From Lysobacter silvisoli (GTDB taxonomy: Bacteria > Pseudomonadota > Gammaproteobacteria > Xanthomonadales > Xanthomonadaceae): DNA of 64,000 nt. Under the pieces are notes generated by a model. That model was not told the DNA's origin and did no database searches. It saw only the letters and a list, made by a program, of their open reading frames with translations. A program made the translations under genes and the position numbers. Location of the stretch: NCBI RefSeq assembly GCF_003382365.1, contig NZ_QTSU01000002.1, positions 434,001-498,000 on the forward strand. The letters are read 5' to 3'. Of the stretch, positions 32,276 to 40,558 are shown in pieces. The first letter of the stretch is position 1. Each line of letters starts with the position of its first letter.

Positions 32276-33514
32276 TCAAGTCGCGCCGTCCGCGCATGAT
32301 TCGGCGTCGGCCACCGCATCGGCCGCGGCGCGCGCTTGCGCCGCCATCAGCCACAGCGACAGCGCGATCGCCACCGCGACGATGGCCGCGGCCGCATAGC
32401 CCAAGCCGCCCACGCCGACCGCATCGATCACCCGGCCGCCGATCAGCGCGCCCACGCCGATGCCGAGATTGGCGCCGGACACGTTCAACGACGCCGCGAA
32501 CGCCGACGCGCCCGGCGCAGCCTTCATCACCCGCACATGGCTGACCGGGAACAGCGCCGCCTGGGTCACGCCCCACAGCGCCAGCGCCAGGATCAGGCCC
32601 ACCATGGAACCGACAGCCGGCACCACCGCGATCAGGCCCAGTGCCATCGGTGCGCTGAACATCAGCGAGGCGCGGATCGGATGGCGGTCGACCATGCGCC
32701 CGCCCAGGCTGTTGCCGATCAGGCCGACCGCGCCGAAGGCCATCAGGGTCCAGCCGATCCAGCGGCCGTCGAAGCCGGCCAGGCGTTCGAGCATGTCGGC
32801 CAGATAGGTGTAGGCGGTGAACATGCCGGTGAACAGCACCACCGACAATGCCACATGCCCCACCAGCAGCGGATCGCGCAGCACCCGGAACTGCTGCGAC
32901 AACGGCAGCGCGTCCTGCTGCCGGGTTTGGCCCGGCAGGAACCACAGCAGCAGGGCGGCCTTGGCGAAGGCCACCGCCGACAGCGCGGCGAAGGCGATGC
33001 GCCAGCCGTAGGCGTCCGAGATCAGGGTGCCGATGGGCACGCCGAGCACGGTGGCGCAGATCACGCCGAAGGAAATGATCGAAATCGCGCGGCCGGCGCG
33101 TTCGTGGCCGATCAGGTCCACCGCGGTTTCGCTGGCCAGGGCCCAGAACACCGGCACGCCCAAGGCCGGGATCAGCCGCGCGAGCGCCATCACGCCCAGA
33201 TTGGGCGCCAACGCCGCGGCGGCGTTGGACAGGCCGAACAGCACCAGCACGATCACGAACAAACGCTTGCGCTCAAAGCGCGAGAAGTAGGCGGTCAGGA
33301 ACGGACCGCTGGCGGCCACGGCAAAAGCGAACAAGGACACCAGCAAGCCGGCCTGGGGAATGCTCACGCCCAGATCGCGCGCCAGCGGCGGCAACAGGCC
33401 GACCAGGATGAACTCGGTGGTCAGCACGGTGAAACCGGCGGCCGACAACAACAGGATGGGGAACAACGGCACGGGAGACTCCGTCACGGGCGCCCGCCAA
33501 CGACGCAGCAGCAC
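32276..33514 (-). CDS. MFS transporter, DHA1 efflux type
   Basis: The 412-residue protein has about 12 membrane helices in a major facilitator layout. The helix 2-3 loop sequence LTAYFSRFERKRLFVIVLVL and the later RLIPALGVPVFWALASETAV resemble the AraJ/CmlA group of sugar- and drug-efflux proteins; LGGRMVDRHPIRASLMFSAP marks the second half. The substrate is unknown. The first Met is at 33514; a GTG nine codons further in (33487) would trim a basic lead and is equally likely. Divergent from nothing nearby; the next gene downstream encodes a secreted protein. Confidence 0.85.
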   Translation of the reverse strand: MLLRRWRAPVTESPVPLFPILLLSAAGFTVLTTEFILVGLLPPLARDLGVSIPQAGLLVSLFAFAVAASGPFLTAYFSRFERKRLFVIVLVLFGLSNAAAALAPNLGVMALARLIPALGVPVFWALASETAVDLIGHERAGRAISIISFGVICATVLGVPIGTLISDAYGWRIAFAALSAVAFAKAALLLWFLPGQTRQQDALPLSQQFRVLRDPLLVGHVALSVVLFTGMFTAYTYLADMLERLAGFDGRWIGWTLMAFGAVGLIGNSLGGRMVDRHPIRASLMFSAPMALGLIAVVPAVGSMVGLILALALWGVTQAALFPVSHVRVMKAAPGASAFAASLNVSGANLGIGVGALIGGRVIDAVGVGGLGYAAAAIVAVAIALSLWLMAAQARAAADAVADAESCADGAT

Positions 33515-33728
33515 GGCTGCGGCGGGTGCGGTACGCGGAAGGGAAAGCGGTGGGCGGCGCGGCTGGCGCGGAAGACGGCACGCTACGCACGCGTGAGCCG
33601 GCGATAAATGCGCGCGTTGCGGCGTCAGCGTTCCGCTACCGGATCAATGCGCTGCAGGCCGCGCGGCTATTGGCTTCGACGAAAAATCGGCGATCTGGGA
33701 ATCACTGTCCCAATTCGCTGTGGCGCGC

Positions 33729-34493
33729 TTACGGTGCAGGCGCGGGCATCGCCATGAGCTGGCGTTGCAAATCGTAGAGCACCGCGTCGTCGCCCGGCAG
33801 CCAGTCTTCGGACTCCCGACCGCGGAAGCGGCGCTGGAACGCGCGCCGCGCCGCGGCCGGGTCGCGCAAGTCGTAGCCGATCAGGCGCATCGCCGCCCAG
33901 GGATCGAAACCCGCCGGCGGCGCGGCGGCATCGGCGCGCGGCCACAGGCCGTAGCCGGCGTCGGCCAGGCGTTTCCACGGGAACAGCGCGCTGGGGTCGT
34001 TCTTGCGCGTGGGCGCGATGTCGCCGTGAGCGACCAGCGCCTGCGGCGCGATGTTCAAGCGCGTGGTCAGGTCCTGCAGCAAACGCAGCAGGGTCTGGAT
34101 CTGCGCTTCGGCGAACGGCGCGCTGCCATCGTTGTCCAGTTCGATGCCGATGGAGGCGGAATTCAGATCGTCCAGCTCGCCCCAACGCCCGATGCCCGCA
34201 TGCCAGGCGCGGTCCTGGTCGGCCACCAGCTGGTACAGATGGCCGTCGGCGCCGATCAGGTAATGCGAGCTGACCTGGCGGCCCGGCGCGGGCGTGCTCA
34301 GCGCTTGCAAGGCGCCCTGTGCGCTGTCCATGTCGGTGTGGTGCAGCACGATCAGCTGCGCGCGGCGGGGGTTGTAGTTGGGCGAGCCGTGCCACTGCGC
34401 CAGCGGGTTGCGCGGCGGCGCGCTGGCGCAGGCGGCCAGCGCGATCAACAGCAGCGACACCGCCGCCATGCGCGCGCGACGCCACGCGTTCAC
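33729..34493 (-). CDS. N-acetylmuramoyl-L-alanine amidase, lipoprotein (AmiD-like)
   Basis: The 254-residue protein is an Amidase_2 (zinc) enzyme that cleaves the MurNAc-L-Ala bond. LIVLHHTDMDSAQGALQAL holds the first zinc His, the region SHYLIGADGHLYQLVADQD and WHAGIGRWG gives the second, and LVAHGDIAPTRKNDPSALFP the third with the catalytic Lys-Asp motif. The N-terminus is a lipoprotein signal (AAVSLLLIALAACASAP, lipobox LAAC), so it is probably anchored in the outer membrane. A GTG start at 34493 supplies a basic lead; the ATG at 34469 is the alternative. C-terminal helix ends MAMPAPAP. Confidence 0.87.
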   Translation of the reverse strand: MNAWRRARMAAVSLLLIALAACASAPPRNPLAQWHGSPNYNPRRAQLIVLHHTDMDSAQGALQALSTPAPGRQVSSHYLIGADGHLYQLVADQDRAWHAGIGRWGELDDLNSASIGIELDNDGSAPFAEAQIQTLLRLLQDLTTRLNIAPQALVAHGDIAPTRKNDPSALFPWKRLADAGYGLWPRADAAAPPAGFDPWAAMRLIGYDLRDPAAARRAFQRRFRGRESEDWLPGDDAVLYDLQRQLMAMPAPAP

Positions 34494-34722
34494 GGCGCGC
34501 GCCCGGCTTGCGTTTTCAGTAGCGAACGACGAAGGCACGCTGACGCGACTCCCTGCACTGTCATCGGATGGTCGCACGGGCGTAGCCCGCACGCACCCGG
34601 CGCCGACTGCGGCGGCCTCCGGCGACGGTTCCGTCGCGCGTCCTCCGGCCAGGGCGCGCGCGGCGCCGTGCCGGGGGCCGCCACCCGGCGGCGCGCTCAT
34701 GCCCGCGTTCAACATGTCGCTC

Positions 34723-35628
34723 TCAACCGGCCTTGACCGCGTGGCCGCCGAATTCGTTGCGCATGGCCGCCAGCAGCTTGTCGGCGTAGGAGTCTTTTTC
34801 GCGCGAACGCAGGCGCTCCAGCAGCGAGGCGGTGATCACCGGCGCGGCCACGTCCAGGTCGATGGCCTCGGCCACGGTCCAGCGGCCCTCGCCCGAATCG
34901 GCCACATAGGGCGCGATGCCCTCCAGCGTGGGATTGCGGCCCAGCGCGTCGGCGCTCAGGTCCAGCAGCCAGGAGCGCACCACGCTGCCGTGGCGCCAGA
35001 TCTGCGCGACCTGGTGCAGGTCCAGGCCGAACTCGGCCTTGCGCTGCATGATCGCGAAGCCTTCGGCGTAGGCCTGCATCAGGCCGTACTCGATGCCGTT
35101 GTGGATCATCTTGGTGTAGTGGCCGGCGCCGTTGGGCCCGACCCGCCCCCAGCCGCGATCCGGCGTCGGCGCCAGGGTTTCCAGCAAGGGCCGCAGCCGC
35201 TCCGCCGCGTCCGCGTCGCCGCCGATCATCAGGCTGTAGCCCTCGCTCAGGCCCCAGACGCCGCCGCTGGTGCCGCAGTCCAGGTAGTGCAACCCGGCCT
35301 GCGCCAACTGCTCGGCGCGGCGCACGCTGTCCTTGTAGTTGGAATTGCCGCCGTCGATCACGGTATCGCCCGGCGCCAGCAGGGGCAGCAGCTGAGCCAG
35401 GGTGTCGTCCACCGCCTGTCCGGCCGGCACCATCAGCCAGACCGCGCGCGGTGCGGACAGCGCCGCGACCAGGGCCTGCAGGCTGTCGACCGCGTCCACG
35501 CCCGCCTGCGCGGCACGCTCGCGCGCCTGGGCGCCGGGGTCGTAGCCCACGGCGCGGTGGCCGCCGCGCACCAGGCGCTGCGCCATGTTCGCGCCCATCC
35601 GGCCCAGTCCGACCATTCCCAAATCCAT
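34723..35628 (-). CDS. gnd: 6-phosphogluconate dehydrogenase, decarboxylating (short form)
   Basis: The 301-residue enzyme converts 6-phosphogluconate to ribulose 5-phosphate. It has the Rossmann GLGRMGANMAQRL motif, VIDGGNSNYKDSVRRAEQLA (substrate loop), DCGTSGGVWGLSEGYSLMIG and the catalytic KMIHNGIEYGLMQAYAEGF with its conserved Lys. It is the short GndA/YqeC type of about 300 residues, which often prefers NAD+, rather than the 470-residue dimer form. The C-terminal domain begins near HQVAQIWRHGSVVRSWLLDL. Single gene, convergent context. Confidence 0.94.
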   Translation of the reverse strand: MDLGMVGLGRMGANMAQRLVRGGHRAVGYDPGAQARERAAQAGVDAVDSLQALVAALSAPRAVWLMVPAGQAVDDTLAQLLPLLAPGDTVIDGGNSNYKDSVRRAEQLAQAGLHYLDCGTSGGVWGLSEGYSLMIGGDADAAERLRPLLETLAPTPDRGWGRVGPNGAGHYTKMIHNGIEYGLMQAYAEGFAIMQRKAEFGLDLHQVAQIWRHGSVVRSWLLDLSADALGRNPTLEGIAPYVADSGEGRWTVAEAIDLDVAAPVITASLLERLRSREKDSYADKLLAAMRNEFGGHAVKAG

Positions 35629-35786
35629 CGCCCGCTCCCGATGTTAGTGTTGGGGCAGTGTATGGGGCCGGCCGGGCGGGCCCGCAACACGGTCCTCACG
35701 CACCGCTGCGTTGCGCGGCCGCTGCTGACAGGAACTGACACGTGCCCCGGCGATCATGATCCCCTGGCCCACCAAGGACACCGCCC

Positions 35787-36155
35787 ATGCCCGTGCAAGG
35801 CAGCTGCCACTGCGGCAAGACCCGTTTCGAAGTGACCGAAGCCCCCACCGAAGTCACCCGTTGCACCTGTTCGTACTGCAGCAAGCGCGGTGGGCTCTGG
35901 GCCTATTACAAGCCCGATCAGTTCCGCCTGCTCACGCCGGAGGAGGACGTGGCGACCTACCGCTGGAACACCGGCATGATCGCCCACCACTTCTGCGCCA
36001 CTTGCGGCTGCACCACCTACGGGGTGAGCCCGGACTGGGTCGATTTCAAGCCGGATTTCGACAACCCCAAGCTCAGCATCAACGCGCGCCTGCTCGACAA
36101 TTTCGACCTGGACGCGATCCCGGTGACGGTGATCGACGGCAAGAACCTGTGGTGA
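35787..36155 (+). CDS. GFA family zinc protein
   Basis: The 122-residue protein has an Mss4-like glutathione-dependent formaldehyde-activating (GFA) fold. The N-terminus MPVQGSCHCGKTRFEVTEAP holds the first metal Cys pair (C-H-C-G). TRCTCSYCSKRGGLWAYYK supplies further Cys, and HHFCATCGCTTYGVSP closes the site. Relatives bind zinc and some bind glutathione adducts. The enzymatic role of most family members is unproven. Its ATG at 35787 lies in a good context (CCCATG). A short intergenic gap separates it from gnd, which is divergent. Confidence 0.92.
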   Translation: MPVQGSCHCGKTRFEVTEAPTEVTRCTCSYCSKRGGLWAYYKPDQFRLLTPEEDVATYRWNTGMIAHHFCATCGCTTYGVSPDWVDFKPDFDNPKLSINARLLDNFDLDAIPVTVIDGKNLW

Positions 36156-36165
36156 CGGCGGCCGT

Positions 36166-36567
36166 CTAGCCCAGACCGTGCCCGCCCACGGGCACGGTGG
36201 TCGCGCCCTCGCCGAAGCCGGCGATCAGCGGCATGGCGCGGGCGATGGCCGCGCGCACCGCGGGCAGCTGCAGCGAGGCCTTGTGGCTGGCCTCGCTGTC
36301 CCAGACTTCGGTGATCCAGACCGCGTCGGCGTCCTTGGGGTCGTGGGCGACCACGTAGCTCAGGCAGCCTGGCATCTCGTGCACGCCCTCCAGCAGGATC
36401 GCGACCAGCTCATCGCGCTTGCCGGCGGCGGCGGTCATCTTGCCGATCAATCCGTGCATTCTCGAGTCTCCTGCGGTGGCCACGCGCAGCGGCGCGAGGC
36501 AGGCGCCGGCGACCAGGGTGCCGGCAGTGGCGACGAACGTGCGTCGGGTAGGGTCCATGAGCGGCAT
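36166..36567 (-). CDS. ABM-type monooxygenase-like protein with a Tat signal
   Basis: The 133-residue product starts MPLMDPTRRTFVATAGTLVA, where TRRTFV followed by a hydrophobic stretch is a twin-arginine signal. The mature domain (about 40-133) matches the antibiotic biosynthesis monooxygenase (dimeric alpha-beta barrel) fold: GLIGKMTAAAGKRDELVAIL, then MPGCLSYVVAHDPKDADAVW and ITEVWDSEASHKASLQLPAV. Such proteins act as small monooxygenases or haem-degrading or quinol enzymes, but here the function is not assigned. The start at 36567 follows GAAGAG by 9 bases; a second ATG three codons later is possible. Confidence 0.8.
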   Translation of the reverse strand: MPLMDPTRRTFVATAGTLVAGACLAPLRVATAGDSRMHGLIGKMTAAAGKRDELVAILLEGVHEMPGCLSYVVAHDPKDADAVWITEVWDSEASHKASLQLPAVRAAIARAMPLIAGFGEGATTVPVGGHGLG

Positions 36568-36642
36568 GCTACCGCGCTCTTCACGCGCCCACGCAAGAGC
36601 CGCTCCGATACTCCGGCCATCATCCCCGCCGCGAGCCGCGTC

Positions 36643-36870
36643 ATGCCCCTGAGCCGCGAACGCCTCGAAGCCGAGCTGACCGCGCTGGAAGCGCAGCTGC
36701 CGCAGATCGAAGACGGTAGCGACCGCCACGACGTGCTGGCCGCGTTCGCGCGTGTGGCCAACCCGGTACTGGACCAGGCGGCGCCGGAGGATTACGCCTA
36801 CGCCGTGGATCGCGTGCAGGCCATGCTGGCCGCGCGCGGGCTGGTGCTGGAGGACGACGGCGTCGGCTAG
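36643..36870 (+). CDS. Small acidic helical protein, DUF4404-like
   Basis: The 75-residue protein MPLSRERLEAELTALEAQLP continues with QIEDGSDRHDVLAAFARVAN and ends VLEDDGVG. It is a predicted helical pair. The L-x-x-L-x-x-Q-L pattern resembles the DUF4404 family of small proteins in gammaproteobacteria, but the match is by eye only. The gene lies between two minus-strand genes and overlaps the aminotransferase stop by four bases, in the opposite direction. Alternative readings give longer products without support. Confidence 0.6.
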   Translation: MPLSRERLEAELTALEAQLPQIEDGSDRHDVLAAFARVANPVLDQAAPEDYAYAVDRVQAMLAARGLVLEDDGVG

Positions 36871-38231
36871 ACGCAGTAGCGGTCGGCCACGTCCAGCGCG
36901 GCGTCGACGATGGCCAGGCCCTCGCGCAGATCCTGTTCGGCGATGACCAGCGGCGGTGCGATGTGCAGCCGATTGGCCACCACGAACGGCCACAGCCCGC
37001 GCTGCTTGCAGGCGGCCGCGAACTCGGCCATCGGCGCGGCCTCGGCGCCGCTCGCGTTGAATGGCACCAGCGGTTCGCGATTGACCGGATTGCGCACCAG
37101 TTCCAGCCCCCAGAACGCACCCAGGCCGCGCACGTCGCCGACCGACGGATGGCGCAGGCGCAGCCGTTCCAGTTCGGGCGCGATCACCGTTTCGCCCAGG
37201 ACGCGGGCGCGCTCGATCAGGCCTTCGTCGCGATAGATGCCGATGCAGGCCACCGCCGCCGCGCAAGCCAGCGGATGGCCCGAATAGGTCAGGCCGCCCG
37301 GATAGGCGCGGTGGGCATAACGCTCGGCGATCGCCTCGCTCAGGATCACGCCGCCCAGCGGCACGTAGCCGGCATTGACGCCCTTGGCGAAGGTGATCAG
37401 GTCCGGCACCACGCCCCAATGGTCGATCGCGAACCACTGGCCGCAGCGACCGAAACCGACCATGACCTCGTCGGCGATCATCGCGATGCCGTGCGCGTCG
37501 CACAGCGCGCGCACGCCCTGCAGATAGCCGTCCGGCGGCACCAGCACGCCGTTGGCGCCGACCACCGTTTCCAACAGGATCGCGGCGATTCCTTGCGGGC
37601 CTTCGGCGGCGATGGTGTCGGCCAGGTGGGCCAAAGCGCGCTCGCATTCCTGCGCCGCGTCGGCCGCGTGGAAGGCGGAGCGGTAGGCGTAAGGCCCCCA
37701 GAAGCGGACAATGCCCGGCGGACCCGGCTCCGACGGCCAGCGCCGCGGGTCGCCGCTGGCGGCGATCGCACCGGCGGTGGCGCCGTGGTAACTGCGGTAG
37801 GCGGTGAGCACCTTGTGCCGGCCGGTGTGCAGGCGCGCCATGCGGATCGCGTTCTCCACCGCTTCGGCACCGCCGTTGGTGAAGAACACGCGGTTCAAGC
37901 CCGGCGGTGCGACGTCGGCGATCAGCCGTGCCGCTTCGCTGGTGGCTGCATTGGCGTGGTACGGCGCCAGCGTGCACAGCGTTTCGGCCTGCGCGCGGAT
38001 CGCGGCGACCAGCCGCGGGTGCTGGTGGCCCACGTTGAGGTTGACCAGCTGGCTGGAAAAGTCGAGCCAGCGCCGGCCTTGCTCGTCCCAGAAGTGCGCG
38101 CCTTCGCCGCCGGCGATCACCGCCGGTGGCGCATCGGCATAGCTGGACCAGGAGCGCAGCAGGTGTTCGCGGTCGCTGCGCGCGGCCGGCGACGGCGCGG
38201 GCTCGGGCGCCGCCTCGCGTTGCGCGCTCAT
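36867..38231 (-). CDS. Class III aminotransferase (omega-transaminase-like)
   Basis: The 454-residue PLP enzyme has the fold type I motifs: FTNGGAEAVENAIRMARLHT near residue 110, SYHGATAGAIAASGD, DEVMVGFGRCGQWFAIDHWG, and the PLP Lys in LITFAKGVNAGYVPLGGVIL. The region YHANAATSEAARLIADVAPP is typical of omega-amino-acid:pyruvate and taurine:pyruvate transaminases. The substrate is open: a beta-alanine-like, diamine or amino-aldehyde donor. The start overlaps the upstream VOC stop (ATGA), so it is the last gene of a coupled three-gene operon with the VOC and diiron genes. Confidence 0.92.
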   Translation of the reverse strand: MSAQREAAPEPAPSPAARSDREHLLRSWSSYADAPPAVIAGGEGAHFWDEQGRRWLDFSSQLVNLNVGHQHPRLVAAIRAQAETLCTLAPYHANAATSEAARLIADVAPPGLNRVFFTNGGAEAVENAIRMARLHTGRHKVLTAYRSYHGATAGAIAASGDPRRWPSEPGPPGIVRFWGPYAYRSAFHAADAAQECERALAHLADTIAAEGPQGIAAILLETVVGANGVLVPPDGYLQGVRALCDAHGIAMIADEVMVGFGRCGQWFAIDHWGVVPDLITFAKGVNAGYVPLGGVILSEAIAERYAHRAYPGGLTYSGHPLACAAAVACIGIYRDEGLIERARVLGETVIAPELERLRLRHPSVGDVRGLGAFWGLELVRNPVNREPLVPFNASGAEAAPMAEFAAACKQRGLWPFVVANRLHIAPPLVIAEQDLREGLAIVDAALDVADRYCV

Positions 38232-38662
38232 GGAATGAAGGTCTGCTCGGGATCGTCGAAGGACTTGAACTCCAACGCATTGCCGGAAGGGTCGAACAGG
38301 AACATGGTCACGTGCTGGCCGGGCTTGCCCTTCAGGCGCAGGTGCGGCTCCTCGTGGAACGGCACGCCGGCGGTCTTCAGGCGCCGCGCCAGGGTTTCCC
38401 AGGCATTGCGATCCAGATTCATGCCGAAATGCGGCACCGGCACCGCCTCGCCGTCGAAGCGGCTGTCGTGCAGCGCGCCTGGGTCGTCGGCGATGTGGGC
38501 GACCAGGTGGTGGCCGAAGAAGTCGAAGTCCTGGTAGTTCACGTCGCTGCGGCCCTGTGGGCAGCCGATGACCTCGCCATAGAAACGCCGGGCCTCGTCC
38601 AGGTCGCGTACCGGAAACGCCAGGTGGAACTGGGTGATCGCACGGGGCGCGGCGGCGTTCAC
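38228..38662 (-). CDS. VOC family protein coupled to the transaminase
   Basis: The 144-residue single-domain VOC protein starts with GTG at 38662 (MNAAAPRAITQFHLAFPVRD). HLAFPVRDLDEARRFYGEVI is the classic first strand-helix, with H as metal-ligand 1. GHHLVAHIADDP is the first half's closing strand, PVPHFGMNLDRNAW carries the second His, and LFDPSGNALEFKSF the final Glu. That gives a complete H-H-E metal site, like class I glyoxalases and extradiol dioxygenases. Its GTG overlaps the upstream stop (GTGA), and its stop overlaps the transaminase start. Confidence 0.9.
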   Translation of the reverse strand: MNAAAPRAITQFHLAFPVRDLDEARRFYGEVIGCPQGRSDVNYQDFDFFGHHLVAHIADDPGALHDSRFDGEAVPVPHFGMNLDRNAWETLARRLKTAGVPFHEEPHLRLKGKPGQHVTMFLFDPSGNALEFKSFDDPEQTFIP

Positions 38663-39429
38663 GACAGCACCTTCGACGGCTGCGCATAGGCATCGAAGAT
38701 GTTCTGCCAGAACAGGTTCCAGGCGGTGATGCTGCGCTCGTAGCCGCGCGCGAGTTCCGGCAGCGCGGACGGCGTTTCGCGCACGTAGTCGTCGATGGCC
38801 TGGCGGGTGAGTTCGCCGTGGATGATGTCCTCTTCGCCGGTGTGGATGGTCCAGAACACCCAGTCGATCTCGTCGGCATGCTCGCGCATATACGGGTGAC
38901 GCTGCAGGTGCTCGAACATCACCGCCAGATAGGTCTGGCACAGGCATTCGCCGCCCATGCCGCGCAAGCCCAGGCCGAAGGCCGGTCCGCGCGCGGACAG
39001 TTCGTCGGTCAGGCCGCTGAGGATGGCGCGGTTGGCGGGCAGGCGCCGTTCCAGCGAATCCGGCGCCACGCCGATGCTGCCCAGGAAACGGTCGTACAGC
39101 ACCGGATGGGCCTTGCCGGCATCGCCCTCGCCCAACTCCTCGGCCAGGATCTGCCCCAGCAGGCTGCGCAAGCCGCCGAAGGGCAGCTTGGCCAGCAGCA
39201 GGGCGAGGTCGCTGATGTAGTCGATGGTGAAAAAACGGTACTGCGTGCAGATCTGCCTCAGCGCCTCTACCGGCAATTGCGGCAGCAGCGCCATCTTCTG
39301 CGCGGCCAAGGCCTCGGTGGCCTCTTTAGCCTGATCGGCGAATCGCCAGAACGACTCCACCGTCAAGGCATGGACGGGCGCGGTGGTCGGAACGGCCACC
39401 GCCTCCATGGGTTCCGGGCTAGCTTGCAT
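38659..39429 (-). CDS. Haem-oxygenase-like diiron protein (iron-containing redox enzyme family)
   Basis: The 256-residue protein is a helical haem-oxygenase-like diiron oxidase/oxygenase (HDO). The pattern LAEELGEGDAGKAHPVLYDR gives E98 and H108 at the family's E-x9-H spacing. E161 (GGECLCQTYL), H196 and then D201/H204 in HTGEEDIIHGE give the D-x2-H end of the site, so a full ligand set is plausible. Known HDO members act in N-oxygenation, C-C cleavage, fatty acid decarboxylation or pABA formation. It lies upstream of a VOC protein and a transaminase with GTGA and ATGA overlaps. The substrate is unknown. Confidence 0.88.
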   Translation of the reverse strand: MQASPEPMEAVAVPTTAPVHALTVESFWRFADQAKEATEALAAQKMALLPQLPVEALRQICTQYRFFTIDYISDLALLLAKLPFGGLRSLLGQILAEELGEGDAGKAHPVLYDRFLGSIGVAPDSLERRLPANRAILSGLTDELSARGPAFGLGLRGMGGECLCQTYLAVMFEHLQRHPYMREHADEIDWVFWTIHTGEEDIIHGELTRQAIDDYVRETPSALPELARGYERSITAWNLFWQNIFDAYAQPSKVLS

Positions 39430-39723
39430 GGCGTGAACTCGAGCGATGACGTGGGCGCGTTGCGCGAGGAAGGCCACGAGACTACTCGCCGCTCGCAGTG
39501 CAAAAGTTCACTCCTCATCCACAAACATGACCTAGCGTGGCCTGTGCACGGCGGCGATGCTGCCTGCATCGCATTCACAAATTGCGCAGTTCACATGAAG
39601 CCGTCGTTCGTCGGCGACGCTGTCGCGGCCTTAACTTCGGTTCATCTGGTTTTCGCAAGCATGCGCTTACGCGCAACGTTCGCGGCGATGTCTTGCGGGC
39701 GGCGTCAAAGAGGCTCCATCCCG

Positions 39724-40548
39724 ATGAATGCGCCACGCGCCGCCATCGAAGCCAGCAGCGTGAATCTGTTCTGGACCGGCGGCTGGGATTCGACCTTCCG
39801 CCTGTTGCAGTTGTTGCTGTCGCATCGGCTGGCGGTGACGCCCTACTACCTGAAAGACCCGACCCGGCCTTCCACCCCGGTGGAGCTGGCGACGATGGAG
39901 CGCATCGGCGAGCGGCTGCGCGAGACCTATCCGCATACGCGCGATCTGCTGCGGCCGCTGCGCATCGCCGATGCCGACCAGATCTCGGTCGCCCCGCACA
40001 TGGCCGCCGCGCTGCGCGAGATCCGCCGGCGCAGCTACATCGGCGACCAGTACGCCTGGCTGCCCGCCTTCTGCGAACGCCACGCGATCGCGGACATGGA
40101 ACTGGGCGTGCACGTCGACGACAAGGTGCAGGCGCTGCTGCGGCCCTACGCGACCGAGTTCGTGCACGCCGGCGGCTACCGCAGCATGCGCGTGGACCCG
40201 CGGCATGCCGGTGGCGCCGAGTTCGCCTTGTTCGGCGGCTTCGGCTTTCCGCTGTTCCATATCGACAAGCTGGGCATCGCCCGCCAGGCCGCGGCCGAGG
40301 GCTGGGACGCGATCATGGACATGACCTGGTTCTGCCACCGGCCGCTGCGCGGCCGGCCCTGCGGCTTGTGCGCGCCCTGCGTCTACACCATCGAGGAAGG
40401 GCTGGCGCACCGCGTGCCGGCATCGCGGCGCGCGTTGTCGCGCGTGTATCGCAGCCTGGTCCTGCCGTTGAAGGGGCCGTTGCGGCGCATGCGGGCTTCG
40501 ATCGCGCAGCGCCGCGACGCCGCCGCGGCGGCGCCCGGCGAATCTTGA
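39724..40548 (+). CDS. QueC-like PP-loop ATPase (orphan)
   Basis: The 274-residue protein carries an ATP-pyrophosphatase P-loop variant, NLFWTGGWDSTFRLLQLLLS (TGGWDS at 18-23), in the position of the SGGxDS of 7-cyano-7-deazaguanine synthase QueC. Near the C-terminus the zinc cluster CHRPLRGRPCGLCAPCVYTI (C-x8-C-x2-C-x2-C) also matches QueC. No other queuosine gene (queD, queE, queF) is nearby, and residues between the two motifs are divergent. It is probably an adenylate-forming nitrile or amide enzyme in a different pathway. ATG at 39724 follows GAGGCTCCATCCCG. Confidence 0.8.
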   Translation: MNAPRAAIEASSVNLFWTGGWDSTFRLLQLLLSHRLAVTPYYLKDPTRPSTPVELATMERIGERLRETYPHTRDLLRPLRIADADQISVAPHMAAALREIRRRSYIGDQYAWLPAFCERHAIADMELGVHVDDKVQALLRPYATEFVHAGGYRSMRVDPRHAGGAEFALFGGFGFPLFHIDKLGIARQAAAEGWDAIMDMTWFCHRPLRGRPCGLCAPCVYTIEEGLAHRVPASRRALSRVYRSLVLPLKGPLRRMRASIAQRRDAAAAAPGES

Positions 40549-40558
40549 GGACGGTTCG

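Noticed and set aside
34494-34722. N-terminal extension of the amidase
   Set aside because: The upstream residues are low-complexity and would place the lipoprotein signal inside the chain.
36867-38879. Longer version of the class III aminotransferase reaching back into the diiron gene
   Set aside because: The family N-terminus fits the ATG at 38231, which overlaps the VOC stop by ATGA; the extra residues lie in the wrong frame of two real genes.
39430-39723. Small gene between the diiron gene and the QueC-like gene
   Set aside because: Short open readings exist but have no start context or motif; the region is probably a divergent promoter.
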